From positions 1 through 46,617 of the forward strand of contig CAMCFN010000033.1 of NCBI GenBank assembly GCA_945874145.1: DNA of 46,617 nt. Reading direction: 5' to 3'. Shown here piece by piece: positions 15,847-23,642 of the stretch (within the stretch, counting starts at the first letter, position 1; each line of letters starts with the position of its first letter). Made by a program: the position numbers and the translations under genes. The DNA comes from Akkermansia muciniphila (GTDB lineage: Bacteria > Verrucomicrobiota > Verrucomicrobiia > Limisphaerales > SXTU01). Below the pieces are notes generated by a model. The model saw only the letters and a list, made by a program, of their open reading frames with translations, had not been told where the DNA came from and did not search any database.

Positions 15847-18108
15847 TCAAAAGGAAAAGCGGAACTCCGAGCTGGCCAGCAGCACCTGCGCGAGCGAGGT
15901 CCACTGTTCCAGCCGAAGAGCCTCGGCGGAAAGCAGCGTCTTCGGCGTGGTCAACTGCGCTTCCGGCTGCACCAAGTAGCCGAGGAAACGCTCGCGTTCG
16001 CGCGGCGTCGGCAGGCGCGACAGCGTGCGGCGAAAAAGTTTGTCCAGCGGTTCGGCGGCATCCACCGAGGCCCCGGCCAGCACGACGGTGGCGAGATGCC
16101 GCGCCTGGGCCAGCACCCACGGGCTGTTCAGGAGGAACGACGCCTGCGCAGGCACCACCGTCTCATCGCGCGCGCCCAGCGCCATGCTCGGCTCGGCAAA
16201 GTCGAACAGCTTCAGCAGCTCCGGCAGCACGCCGCGCACCACGGGCAGGTAAACGGCACGATGCCGGTGGACCATCTGCGTCTCGACGAGCTGCGGCTTG
16301 AAGGAAAACATCTCGTGCGCGGTGAAGGGCGGCAGGTCGGCGGTCATCGAGCCGGGGCGGGGACGCGGATCGAGCTGTCCGCTCACGGAGAGCACGGCAT
16401 CGTGGAACACCTCGGCTTCGAGCGCGCGGGGGCGTTTGCGCCAGAGAAAGACATTCTCCGGGTCGCGTTCCTGATTCGCCGCGTCCACCGCGCTGCCGAG
16501 CTGGTAAGCACGGCTCAACACCAGCGAGCGGATGAGCTTCTTCGTCGACCAACCGTCCGCGACGAACTGCGCGGCAAGATGGTCCAGCAACTCGGGGTGC
16601 GACGGCCGCGCGCCGTTCAGGCCGAAGTCGTCCGGCGTCGTCACCAGCCCGCGCCCGAAGAGATGCTGCCAGACGCGGTTCACGGCCACGCGCGCGGTGA
16701 GCGGGTTGGCGGGATGCGCGAGCAAGTCGGCGAGTTGCCGCCGCCCGCTCTCGCCAGCGGCGATGGGCGCAAGGCCGGGCACTTGAATCACCTGCGGCAA
16801 ACCACGCGGCACGACCTCGCCGAGGTTCTCAATGGTGCCGCGAATGTGAATCTTGCTGTCCTCCGGCTTCGCGGCGTCGCGTGCGGCCATCGCGAACGCG
16901 GGCTGCGGTGGAAAGTTGGTTTCGAGATTAGAGACGGTGGCTTCGAGCGCTTTCACCTTCACGTCCCAGTCCTTGATGACGGCGTCCATCTTGGCGATGT
17001 CGGCCTCGAGCTTCGCCGCGTCCGCACCGGGCTTTTTGAGCTGCGCCTTGGCGTCGGCCACGTTGCGGACGATACGGTAGCGGCTGGAGCGGGCGTCGTT
17101 GCGCTCCTGCACGCGGGTGGCGAGGTCCTTCAAATGCTCGGCCGCCTTGGGGGCGAGCGTGTCGGCGTCGGGGCCGATGGCTTGCAACTCGGAGTCGTTC
17201 ACGCACTTGATGCCCATCGGGCCCAGGCCATAGAGCGGCTGCGTGCTGCGCAGGATGCCGGCTAGCGCATAGTAATCGCGCGTCGGCACCGGATCGAATT
17301 TGTGGTCGTGGCAGCGCGCGCAGGCGATGGACAATCCGAGGAACGACCGCCCGATGACTTCAATCTGCTCGTCAATCACGTCCATGCGGAACAGCTCGCG
17401 CTTGGTCTCCTCCAATGCCTTCGCGCCCAGCGCCAGAAAGCCCGTGGCCACGACCCGCGCGTCCCGCTCCGCTCCCGAGCCCGGCAGCAGATCGCCGGCA
17501 ACTTGCTCCCGGATGAACTGGTCGTAAGTCAGGTCGCGGTTGAACGCGCCGATGACCCAGTCACGGTAACGCCACGCGTGGTGCCAGATCATGTTGCGGG
17601 CCTTGCCGTTGGACTCCGCGTAGCGCGCCAGGTCCAGCCAGTGCCGGCCCCAGCGTTCGCCGAAGTGCGGGGAAGCGAGCAGTTTGTCCACCAGAACGGC
17701 GACGGGGGATCGGTGCTGGCCGGTGGAGGAGCAGGCCCGGACAAAGGCCTCAACTTCCTCGGGCGTTGGCGGCAAGCCGATGAGGTCGTGATGCAGCCGG
17801 CGGACAAGCGTGCGCGGATCGGCAACAGAGACGGGCTTCAACCCCTGCTCCTCCAGCTTCGCGAGGACAAAGCGGTCCACGGAGGAGCGCGGCCACGCGG
17901 CGTCCTTCACCGCGGGCACCCCCGGCGATTTGACCGGCTGGAAGGCCCAGAAAGAGCCGGCGTTTTCCAAAGTGAGCCGCATCGGAGCCTCAGCGGCAGG
18001 ACTGCAACTGACAGTCCAGAGGAACGCGACGAGGAGTGCGGACGCCCACGTCCGCAGAGGCTGCTTCTTCACCGGAGTTTGCTGCGGACGTGGGCGTCCG
18101 CGCTCCAT
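15847..18108 (-). CDS. DUF1549-DUF1553 protein lacking the PSCyt1 domain; repeat-derived leader
   Basis: The true gene is 753 aa from the ATG at 18106-18108. A longer reading frame extends into the upstream gene, but its first 160 or so residues are Arg/Pro-rich antisense-type sequence over DUF1501. After a leader it enters '[17 protein letters not shown]' and DUF1549 at once ('[21 protein letters not shown]', '[12 protein letters not shown]', C263-A-R-C266-H267), then a coiled-coil linker (about 330-420) and DUF1553. Unlike its paralogue at 11475-14414 it has no N-terminal haem domain. Residues 1-9 and 18-26, including half of the hydrophobic core of the leader, are encoded by the two arms of a palindromic repeat (18033-18106). 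Gap to neighbours is 4-5 bp on both sides. Confidence 0.88.
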   Translation of the reverse strand: MERGRPRPQQTPVKKQPLRTWASALLVAFLWTVSCSPAAEAPMRLTLENAGSFWAFQPVKSPGVPAVKDAAWPRSSVDRFVLAKLEEQGLKPVSVADPRTLVRRLHHDLIGLPPTPEEVEAFVRACSSTGQHRSPVAVLVDKLLASPHFGERWGRHWLDLARYAESNGKARNMIWHHAWRYRDWVIGAFNRDLTYDQFIREQVAGDLLPGSGAERDARVVATGFLALGAKALEETKRELFRMDVIDEQIEVIGRSFLGLSIACARCHDHKFDPVPTRDYYALAGILRSTQPLYGLGPMGIKCVNDSELQAIGPDADTLAPKAAEHLKDLATRVQERNDARSSRYRIVRNVADAKAQLKKPGADAAKLEADIAKMDAVIKDWDVKVKALEATVSNLETNFPPQPAFAMAARDAAKPEDSKIHIRGTIENLGEVVPRGLPQVIQVPGLAPIAAGESGRRQLADLLAHPANPLTARVAVNRVWQHLFGRGLVTTPDDFGLNGARPSHPELLDHLAAQFVADGWSTKKLIRSLVLSRAYQLGSAVDAANQERDPENVFLWRKRPRALEAEVFHDAVLSVSGQLDPRPRPGSMTADLPPFTAHEMFSFKPQLVETQMVHRHRAVYLPVVRGVLPELLKLFDFAEPSMALGARDETVVPAQASFLLNSPWVLAQARHLATVVLAGASVDAAEPLDKLFRRTLSRLPTPRERERFLGYLVQPEAQLTTPKTLLSAEALRLEQWTSLAQVLLASSEFRFSF
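18033..18106. repeat. inverted hairpin-repeat pair at the start of a coding sequence
   Basis: Two 25-nt arms, 18033-18057 and 18082-18106, are reverse complements with one mismatch and a 24-nt spacer. Each arm contains its own hairpin: stem GCGGACG/CGTCCGC with loop CCCA. The right arm ends inside the ATG of the DUF1549/DUF1553 gene. The left arm begins with GGAGTGCGG, a 9-mer also found at 37983-37991. The arrangement resembles a REPIN (two REP hairpins in inverted orientation). Confidence 0.82.
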
Positions 18109-18113
18109 TGAGT

Positions 18114-19520
18114 TCACGCGAAAATATCCCTCACCACATGCCCATGCACGTCGGTCAGGCGGAAGTCGCGGCCGGCGTGGCGGTAGGTGAGGTGCTCGTG
18201 GTCCATACCCAGCAGCGCGAGGAGCGTGGCGTGCAGGTCGTGGATGTGAATCTTGTTCTCGGCGGCGAACCAGCCGTAGTCGTCGGTCGCGCCGTAGGCG
18301 ATGCCGGGTTTCACGCCGCCGCCGGCCATCCACATCGTGAAGCCTTCGGGGTTGTGGTCGCGACCGTCGCGTCCGCCTTGCGCGGCGGGGGTGCGGCCGA
18401 ACTCGCCGCCCCAGAGGACGAGCGTGTCTTGCAGGAGGCCGCGGGCTTTCAAGTCCTTCAACAGGCCGGCGATGGGGCGGTCCACTTCGGCGGCGTTCTT
18501 CGTGTGGCCTTTGCGGAGGTTGCCGTGCTGGTCCCATTGCACGTCGCCGTCGCTGTGGGTGACTTGGATGAAGCGCACGCCGCGCTCGGCGAAGCGCCGG
18601 GCCATGAGGCATTGGCGACCGAAGTTCTCGGTGACTTTGTCATCAAGGCCGTAGAGGTGCTTGGTCGCGGCGGTTTCGCGGGAGAGGTCTTGCGCTTCGG
18701 GCATGGCCATCTGCATGCGGAAGGCCAGCTCGAAGGAGTTGAGGCGGCCTTCGAGGGCTTGGTTCGGACCGGTTTGCGCGAGGTGGTCACGGTTCATCGC
18801 GGCGAGGAGGTCGAGCTGCTGCCGCTGCTCGCCGGGCGCGAGGCGCGGGATGATGTGGCGGACGAGGGCCTTGTCGGACGGGACGGCGGCGTTGCCGATG
18901 GGCGTGCCTTGGGTCCATGCGGGCAGGAAGGCGGCACCCCAGTTGTTCACGCCGCCGTGCGCGAGCGTGGGGCAGATGGTGATGAAGCCGGGGAGGTTTT
19001 GGTTCTCGGAGCCGAGGCCGTAGTTGACCCAGGCACCCATGCTGGGGCGGACGAAGTTGTCGCTGCCGGTATGGAGCTTGAGTAGTGCGCCGCCGTGGGC
19101 GGGGTTCGTGCCGTGGCAGGACCGGAGGATGCAGAGATCGTCAATGCACTGCGCGACGTGGGGGAAGAGCTCGCTAACGGGCAGGCCGGACTGGCCGTGA
19201 TTTTGGAATTTCCACGGGGACTTGAGGAGTTCGCCGGTGGCGGCGAATTGCACGCGGGGCTTCGCGCCGGGGAAGGGCTTGCCGTCATCGCGGTCCAGCA
19301 GCGGTTTGGGGTCGAAGGTGTCCATGTGCGACGGACCGCCTTTCATGAAAAGGAAGATAACGCGCTTGGCGCGCGGGGCCAGATGCGGCGACTTTGCCGA
19401 CGCAGGGGATGGGGACTTCTCCGCCAGCAGGGATGACGCCGCGAGCCAGCCAAAGCCGGCGGCGGAGCGCTTGAGCGCGGCGCGGCGGCTGATGAGCGAG
19501 GGCTGGAACGCGGGATTCAT
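18114..19520 (-). CDS. DUF1501 (sulfatase-like clan) Tat-exported protein, copy A
   Basis: A 468-aa protein from the ATG at 19518-19520; a GTG six bases upstream is possible. Leader 'SLISRRAALKRSAAGFGWLA' is a twin-arginine signal. DUF1501 landmarks: 'RVIFLFMKGGPSHMDTFDPKP', 'SMGAWVNYGLGSENQNLPGF', 'GRQCLMARRFAERGVRFIQV', 'LLQDTLVLWGGEFGRTPAA' and 'HDLHATLLALLGMDHEHLTYR'. It is the first gene of the DUF1501/PSD1 chain. It has no cytochrome partner upstream, where the pairing in this run would put one; its neighbour there is an aminotransferase. It may instead pair with the DUF1549/DUF1553 gene 5 bp downstream. Confidence 0.93.
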   Translation of the reverse strand: MNPAFQPSLISRRAALKRSAAGFGWLAASSLLAEKSPSPASAKSPHLAPRAKRVIFLFMKGGPSHMDTFDPKPLLDRDDGKPFPGAKPRVQFAATGELLKSPWKFQNHGQSGLPVSELFPHVAQCIDDLCILRSCHGTNPAHGGALLKLHTGSDNFVRPSMGAWVNYGLGSENQNLPGFITICPTLAHGGVNNWGAAFLPAWTQGTPIGNAAVPSDKALVRHIIPRLAPGEQRQQLDLLAAMNRDHLAQTGPNQALEGRLNSFELAFRMQMAMPEAQDLSRETAATKHLYGLDDKVTENFGRQCLMARRFAERGVRFIQVTHSDGDVQWDQHGNLRKGHTKNAAEVDRPIAGLLKDLKARGLLQDTLVLWGGEFGRTPAAQGGRDGRDHNPEGFTMWMAGGGVKPGIAYGATDDYGWFAAENKIHIHDLHATLLALLGMDHEHLTYRHAGRDFRLTDVHGHVVRDIFA

Positions 19521-19563
19521 GGCCACAGACTAACAGAAAAGCTGACGCGGCCAAGGTCGGCGC

Positions 19564-20415
19564 TCATTCGAGGCGTTTTACCTGCCGCCGCCAGCAGGCC
19601 AACAGCCTCTCCCGAATAACGGAGGTCAACAGCGAGGTCGGGACGGCTTGATTATCAATGGCAGTCACCTCAATCAGACCCCACGAGCTAAGCGTGAGAA
19701 AACAAGCATCAGCACGCAGTAATCGGTCCAAACCAGCGCGCGATTCGATGGTGGGGAGCTTGCCCGAGGACGCCCAGTCCAAAACCCAGGCGCGGGTGAT
19801 GCCCGGCAGGGCGCCAGCGGAAATCGGTGGGGTATGCAGTGTGCCGCCCTCAATCCAGAAGACATTCGCACTCGCTGCCTCGACCACTTCGCCCCGGGTG
19901 TTTAGCAACAGGGCTTCCTCGGCTCCGACGGCTTCGGCCTCCGCCCGGGCGAGGACGTGGAGCAGTTTGTTGGCAGACTTGCAGGCGGTGAGCGCGTCGC
20001 CCTCCGTCACGCGCCGCGAGGAGGTGTGGAGTCTCCACTGCGGCGCTCGGGGACCGAGTTCGGGCGCGGGATGAAGCGACATCACGAGCGTCGGTGTGTC
20101 CGCGCCACGCGGGGAGTAGCCGCGTTGGCCGACACCGCGTGAGAGCGTGAGCCGAAGGATGGCGTCGGGTAGCTCGTTTTGCGGGCTGAGGTCGCGGGCT
20201 TGGGCGCGCAGGAAATCGGAAGCGAAGGGCACCTTGAGTTTGAGCATCTCCGCTCCGCTCGCGAGCCGCCGCCAGTGCTCCTCCCAATCCAGCGGCACGC
20301 CGCCCATCATTCGCAGCGTCTCGAAGATGCCGTCGCCGTAGAGAAAACCCCGGTCAAAGGCGGACACCACGGCCTGCTCGGCAGGGACGAACTGGCCATT
20401 GAGAAAAACCATCAT
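19564..20415 (-). CDS. class IV PLP-dependent aminotransferase / aminodeoxychorismate lyase family
   Basis: A 283-aa protein from the ATG at 20413-20415 ('MMVFLNGQFVPAEQAVVSAFDRGFLYGDGIFETLR', a standard family start); the reading frame runs 26 codons further upstream without support. The PLP lysine is K146 in 'TACKSANKLLHVLARAEAEA', followed by 'GAEEALLLNTRGEVVEAASANVFW'. Family members are branched-chain aminotransferase, D-amino-acid aminotransferase and 4-amino-4-deoxychorismate lyase (PabC). Size and the 'K-S-x-N-x-L' form do not settle which; the aligned substrate-specificity residues would be needed. It is cytosolic (no leader) among secreted neighbours, 43 bp upstream of the first DUF1501 gene. 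Confidence 0.88.
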   Translation of the reverse strand: MMVFLNGQFVPAEQAVVSAFDRGFLYGDGIFETLRMMGGVPLDWEEHWRRLASGAEMLKLKVPFASDFLRAQARDLSPQNELPDAILRLTLSRGVGQRGYSPRGADTPTLVMSLHPAPELGPRAPQWRLHTSSRRVTEGDALTACKSANKLLHVLARAEAEAVGAEEALLLNTRGEVVEAASANVFWIEGGTLHTPPISAGALPGITRAWVLDWASSGKLPTIESRAGLDRLLRADACFLTLSSWGLIEVTAIDNQAVPTSLLTSVIRERLLACWRRQVKRLE

Positions 20416-20449
20416 GCCGTGCAATTCCAAACTGCGGCCGCGTTCCAGA

Positions 20450-21730
20450 TCAACGGCTGCCAAATCCGGGGCCGACCGGCTGGGTCCAAGCAATTTCTAG
20501 GTCGTTCCTTTGCGACGGGTTCGGATGCGGCTTGGAGGAAACCACCTTGGCGCGGACATAAATTTCATCGCCCTTGAGCCGGTAGCTGGCGCGGGGGCCT
20601 TTCACCTCGGCGAGCACGGCTCCGATGTCTTTGCTGTAGGTGTGGGCGAAGCGCAACGGTTCGCCAGCGGCGTTGCGCTGGGGTTCATTCCGCGCGTCAT
20701 AGCCGCGACGGGTGCCGATGAACTGGGTCGTGTAGGTCACGCCCGCTTCCGCCTCGACCTCCAGACTGATTTCCGTCTGGGACTGGCGCAACTCGCGGAG
20801 CTTCACGCCAGAGCTCGAATAGAAATCACCCGCTTCAAGGGCGGTGATGAGGCTCGCGGGCGTGAGCTGCGCCGCGCGCACCATGACCCAGCCGCGCAAG
20901 GGGTTGCTCTTGCCAATGGCGTTGGTGTGGTAGTTATGCCCGTCGTCCGTGGCCAGGCCATACATCACGTCGAGCTTCAGCTCGGCAAGGCGGCGGGTGA
21001 GGACGATGTCCCACAACCGGTCCATGCTGGGCGTGCGGTTGGTGCCGTTGTTCCAGACGGTCGGGTGGCCGTTGAAAACCTCAAAGAACTTCGCGCCCCG
21101 CACCTGCATGAGTTCTTCCGGCGTGATGGCGAAGACGAAGTTCGGGTGGTTGATGTGCGGGAACATCGGCTGGCCGGTGCGGCGGCGCTGTTCGAGCACT
21201 GAATTTATGTTGTTCTGGAGCACCTCCACCACGTTGCTGCCGCCGAGCGGCTTGATGGGCTCGCGGAGGTTGTGGGCGTTCATGTGGAGCGGGGCCGTCT
21301 TCCAGCGATCCGTGACCTCCTCGCTTTGCAGAAGCAGGAACCGGCCGGGCTCCTCGAATTTGACCCGATGCTCGGAGAAGAACTTGAGCCGCAGCTCGGT
21401 CTGGCCGTTGGTCGTGGTGCGGGCTTCCAGCCACTCCTTGGGCCAGCGGGCGGCGTATTTGGGAAAGGCCGCCTTCGCGCCCCGGTGCGTCTCCACATTT
21501 ACCCATTTGTTGCTGAGGTGCAGCGTGTTGTGATCCGTGTAGGCGAGGAAGTGGTAGCCGTTGGTCTTGTAGAACTCGGTGACCATTTCCGGAAAGTCAT
21601 CGCCATCGCTCCAGAGCGAGTGGGTGTGGAGGTTGCCGCGCCACCAGCGGGCAGAATCGGCGGCGGGGACGACGGACACACTCAAGGCAAACAGCAGGCA
21701 CGCGGTCAGGCAAAGTAAGTTCTTTCTCAT
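20450..21730 (-). CDS. secreted PHP-domain metallohydrolase
   Basis: A 426-aa protein from the ATG at 21728-21730 (MRKNLLCLTACLLFALSVS signal peptide); the 81 residues encoded further upstream have no leader and cross a palindromic repeat. PHP motif I is 'NLHTHSLWSDG' (H35, H37, D42) and motif II is 'AYTDHN' (D66, H67), with later His residues 'HINHPNF' and 'ATDDGHNYH'. PHP enzymes bind two or three metals and hydrolyse phosphoesters; secreted versions in this phylum are of unknown substrate. It is the promoter-proximal gene of the 21.7-kb minus-strand run and is transcribed divergently from the WA-DP repeat gene. Confidence 0.88.
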   Translation of the reverse strand: MRKNLLCLTACLLFALSVSVVPAADSARWWRGNLHTHSLWSDGDDFPEMVTEFYKTNGYHFLAYTDHNTLHLSNKWVNVETHRGAKAAFPKYAARWPKEWLEARTTTNGQTELRLKFFSEHRVKFEEPGRFLLLQSEEVTDRWKTAPLHMNAHNLREPIKPLGGSNVVEVLQNNINSVLEQRRRTGQPMFPHINHPNFVFAITPEELMQVRGAKFFEVFNGHPTVWNNGTNRTPSMDRLWDIVLTRRLAELKLDVMYGLATDDGHNYHTNAIGKSNPLRGWVMVRAAQLTPASLITALEAGDFYSSSGVKLRELRQSQTEISLEVEAEAGVTYTTQFIGTRRGYDARNEPQRNAAGEPLRFAHTYSKDIGAVLAEVKGPRASYRLKGDEIYVRAKVVSSKPHPNPSQRNDLEIAWTQPVGPGFGSR

Positions 21731-21985
21731 GGCTGAGGCCGCACCCTCTCCCGCCTTGGTCCGATGGGGAAGTGGAAATTTCACCGCGCCGCAGACAGCA
21801 GGGCCGCAGCTGTGTGCGGAGCACCAGCCGCAGCAAGAAGTGTAACTATGCGACGTTCGGGTCAGCCAACGATCACCGACTGACATAAGCTGCTGCGGCT
21901 GGTCTGCGACACAGCCACGCCCTGGGATAATTCTATTTGCACCACGCAATCGTGCAGCGGAAAGTTTGCCCAACGCTTCACCGCC
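21731..21985. promoter_or_regulatory. divergent intergenic region with 13-bp perfect inverted repeat
   Basis: 255 bp between two divergent starts, so promoters for both directions should be here. A perfect 13-bp inverted repeat has arms ACCAGCCGCAGCA (21823-21835) and TGCTGCGGCTGGT (21891-21903), separated by 55 bp; flanking GTGTGCGG and GCGACACA extend the similarity imperfectly. A GATAAT (21926-21931), 55 nt before the plus-strand ATG, is a possible -10 element without a convincing -35. The repeat may be a mobile palindromic element or an operator. Confidence 0.5.
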
Positions 21986-23626
21986 ATGAAACCGAAGGAT
22001 CTCGCCTCCGCCAGCCTGCTACTGTTCCTCGGCGTGGCCCTCGGGATTTGGGTGGAGCGTAGCTGGCTCAACCAGCCACGAAGCCACACCACCGTTCTGC
22101 CCGCGAAAAACGCCGGCAGGCTCCCTGCCCTCGCCCGGCCTCCGGCCAGCCGTTCGGAGACCAGTCCGACCGCGCCTGAGGCATCCGCCCCGCCGTTGAC
22201 GGCGGGTGAGTTCGCCACCGCGTTCAACACCACTCTGGGCGAGCGCAATCCGGACAACCGCCTCACCCAGCTCGTTGAGCTCGCCGACCGCCTCAGCCCG
22301 GCCGACGTGCCCAAAGTCTTGCCACTCCTCGACCAACTCACGCGCCGGGACCACCGCACCGGCCTGCTCGGCGTGCTGCTCGGCAAGTGGGCCAGCGCCG
22401 ATCCCGCCGCTGCGCTGGCGCACGCCCAAACCCTCACCCGTGGTCCCGACCGACTCTCCGCCACCGTCACCGTGCTCGGCGTCTGGGCCGCTGCCGACAA
22501 TCCTGCCGCACTCGCGTGGGCGCACACCCAACCACCCGGCACGCAGCGCACTCAGGCCTTGCAAGCCGTCCTTGCCCAACTCGCCGACCAAGATCCCGCC
22601 GCCGCTTTGGCCGAACTTAAGAAGTCCGGCCTCACCAGCTCCACCAGCGGCCTGCCCGAAGCCATCTTCCAAAACTGGGCCACCACCGACCCCGCCGCTG
22701 CCGCCGCCAAAGCCATGGCCGAACTCCCGGCCGGCCGCCAGCGTGACAGCGTCCTCCAACTCATCGCCAGCACCTGGGCCGCCACCGATCCCACTGCCGC
22801 TGCCGCCTGGGTCAAGCAGCAACCTGACGGGAAGAGCAAACGCGACTTGATCCAAAACGTCTCCGATTCACTCGCTGCCACGGACCCAAAGGCCGCCGTC
22901 GAGCTGGCGCTCACCCTGCCCGTCGGCGGCGCGCAGAACCAAGCCTTGGCCAACATCGCCACTCGCTGGGGCAGCGTGGACCTCGACGCGGCGCTTACTT
23001 GGGTGAAGCAACTCCCCGCCGGTCGCGCCCGCGACAACGCCTTCCTCAACCTCAGCCACGAATGGGCTGAATCCAATCCCCGTGCCGTCGCTGAATTCGC
23101 CGCCACCTTGTCCGGCGGCCCCACGCAGGACGCGCTCTACACCGCCGTCGCCAACCAATGGGCCACCAGCGACCCCGCCGCCGCCCTCCAGTGGGCGCAA
23201 GCCCTGCCCACCGAAGAAGCCCGCCACCAAGCCATGGAAACGGCTCTCACCGTCTGGGCGGGCACCGCTCCCGAAGAGGCCGCCGCCGTGGTGGCCAACC
23301 TCCCGGCGGGAAACGCAAAGAATGCCCTCCTGCAAAACTTCACCGCCATTTGGGCCGATCAAGATCCAGATGCCGCGCTGCGCTGGACGCAGCAACTTCC
23401 TGCCATTGTGCAGCCCGCCGCCTATGCAGCGCTCCTTCCCACGCTGGCGAATGACTCCCCGACGACTGCGGCAGCCCTGCTGGGCAAACTCGCCGTTGAT
23501 GCACGCGAATCAGTGGCGGCGCACATTCTGGAGATCTGGCGGGAGACCGACTCCGCCGCCGCCCGCGCCTGGCTCGTCACCGCCCCGCTGCCCGACGAAG
23601 TAAAGCAACGGCTGCTCAAACAGTAG
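21986..23626 (+). CDS. membrane-anchored WA-DP helical-repeat protein
   Basis: A 546-aa protein with an N-terminal membrane helix ('LASASLLLFLGVALGIWVE') and a Pro/Ala-rich linker. About 12-13 tandem repeats of 31-33 residues follow, from residue 135 to the end. The consensus is W-A-x-x-D-P-x-A-A-L-x-W-x-x-x-L-P-x-G-x-x-R-x-x-A-L-x-x-I-x-x-x (examples 'WATTDPAAAAAKAMAELPAG', 'WATSDPAAALQWAQALPTEE'). The pattern predicts stacked helix pairs, like TPR or HEAT-type solenoids, exposed outside the cytoplasmic membrane. Similar proteins are frequent in Verrucomicrobiota genomes and uncharacterised. It ends 16 bp from the convergent helicase gene. Start chosen by the leader and by clear coding bias. 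Confidence 0.85.
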   Translation: MKPKDLASASLLLFLGVALGIWVERSWLNQPRSHTTVLPAKNAGRLPALARPPASRSETSPTAPEASAPPLTAGEFATAFNTTLGERNPDNRLTQLVELADRLSPADVPKVLPLLDQLTRRDHRTGLLGVLLGKWASADPAAALAHAQTLTRGPDRLSATVTVLGVWAAADNPAALAWAHTQPPGTQRTQALQAVLAQLADQDPAAALAELKKSGLTSSTSGLPEAIFQNWATTDPAAAAAKAMAELPAGRQRDSVLQLIASTWAATDPTAAAAWVKQQPDGKSKRDLIQNVSDSLAATDPKAAVELALTLPVGGAQNQALANIATRWGSVDLDAALTWVKQLPAGRARDNAFLNLSHEWAESNPRAVAEFAATLSGGPTQDALYTAVANQWATSDPAAALQWAQALPTEEARHQAMETALTVWAGTAPEEAAAVVANLPAGNAKNALLQNFTAIWADQDPDAALRWTQQLPAIVQPAAYAALLPTLANDSPTTAAALLGKLAVDARESVAAHILEIWRETDSAAARAWLVTAPLPDEVKQRLLKQ

Positions 23627-23642
23627 CGTAGCCGCGCCCAGC

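Noticed and set aside
16096-17265. 389-codon plus-strand frame
   Set aside because: Antisense to the DUF1549/DUF1553 gene; His/Arg/Gly-rich shadow.
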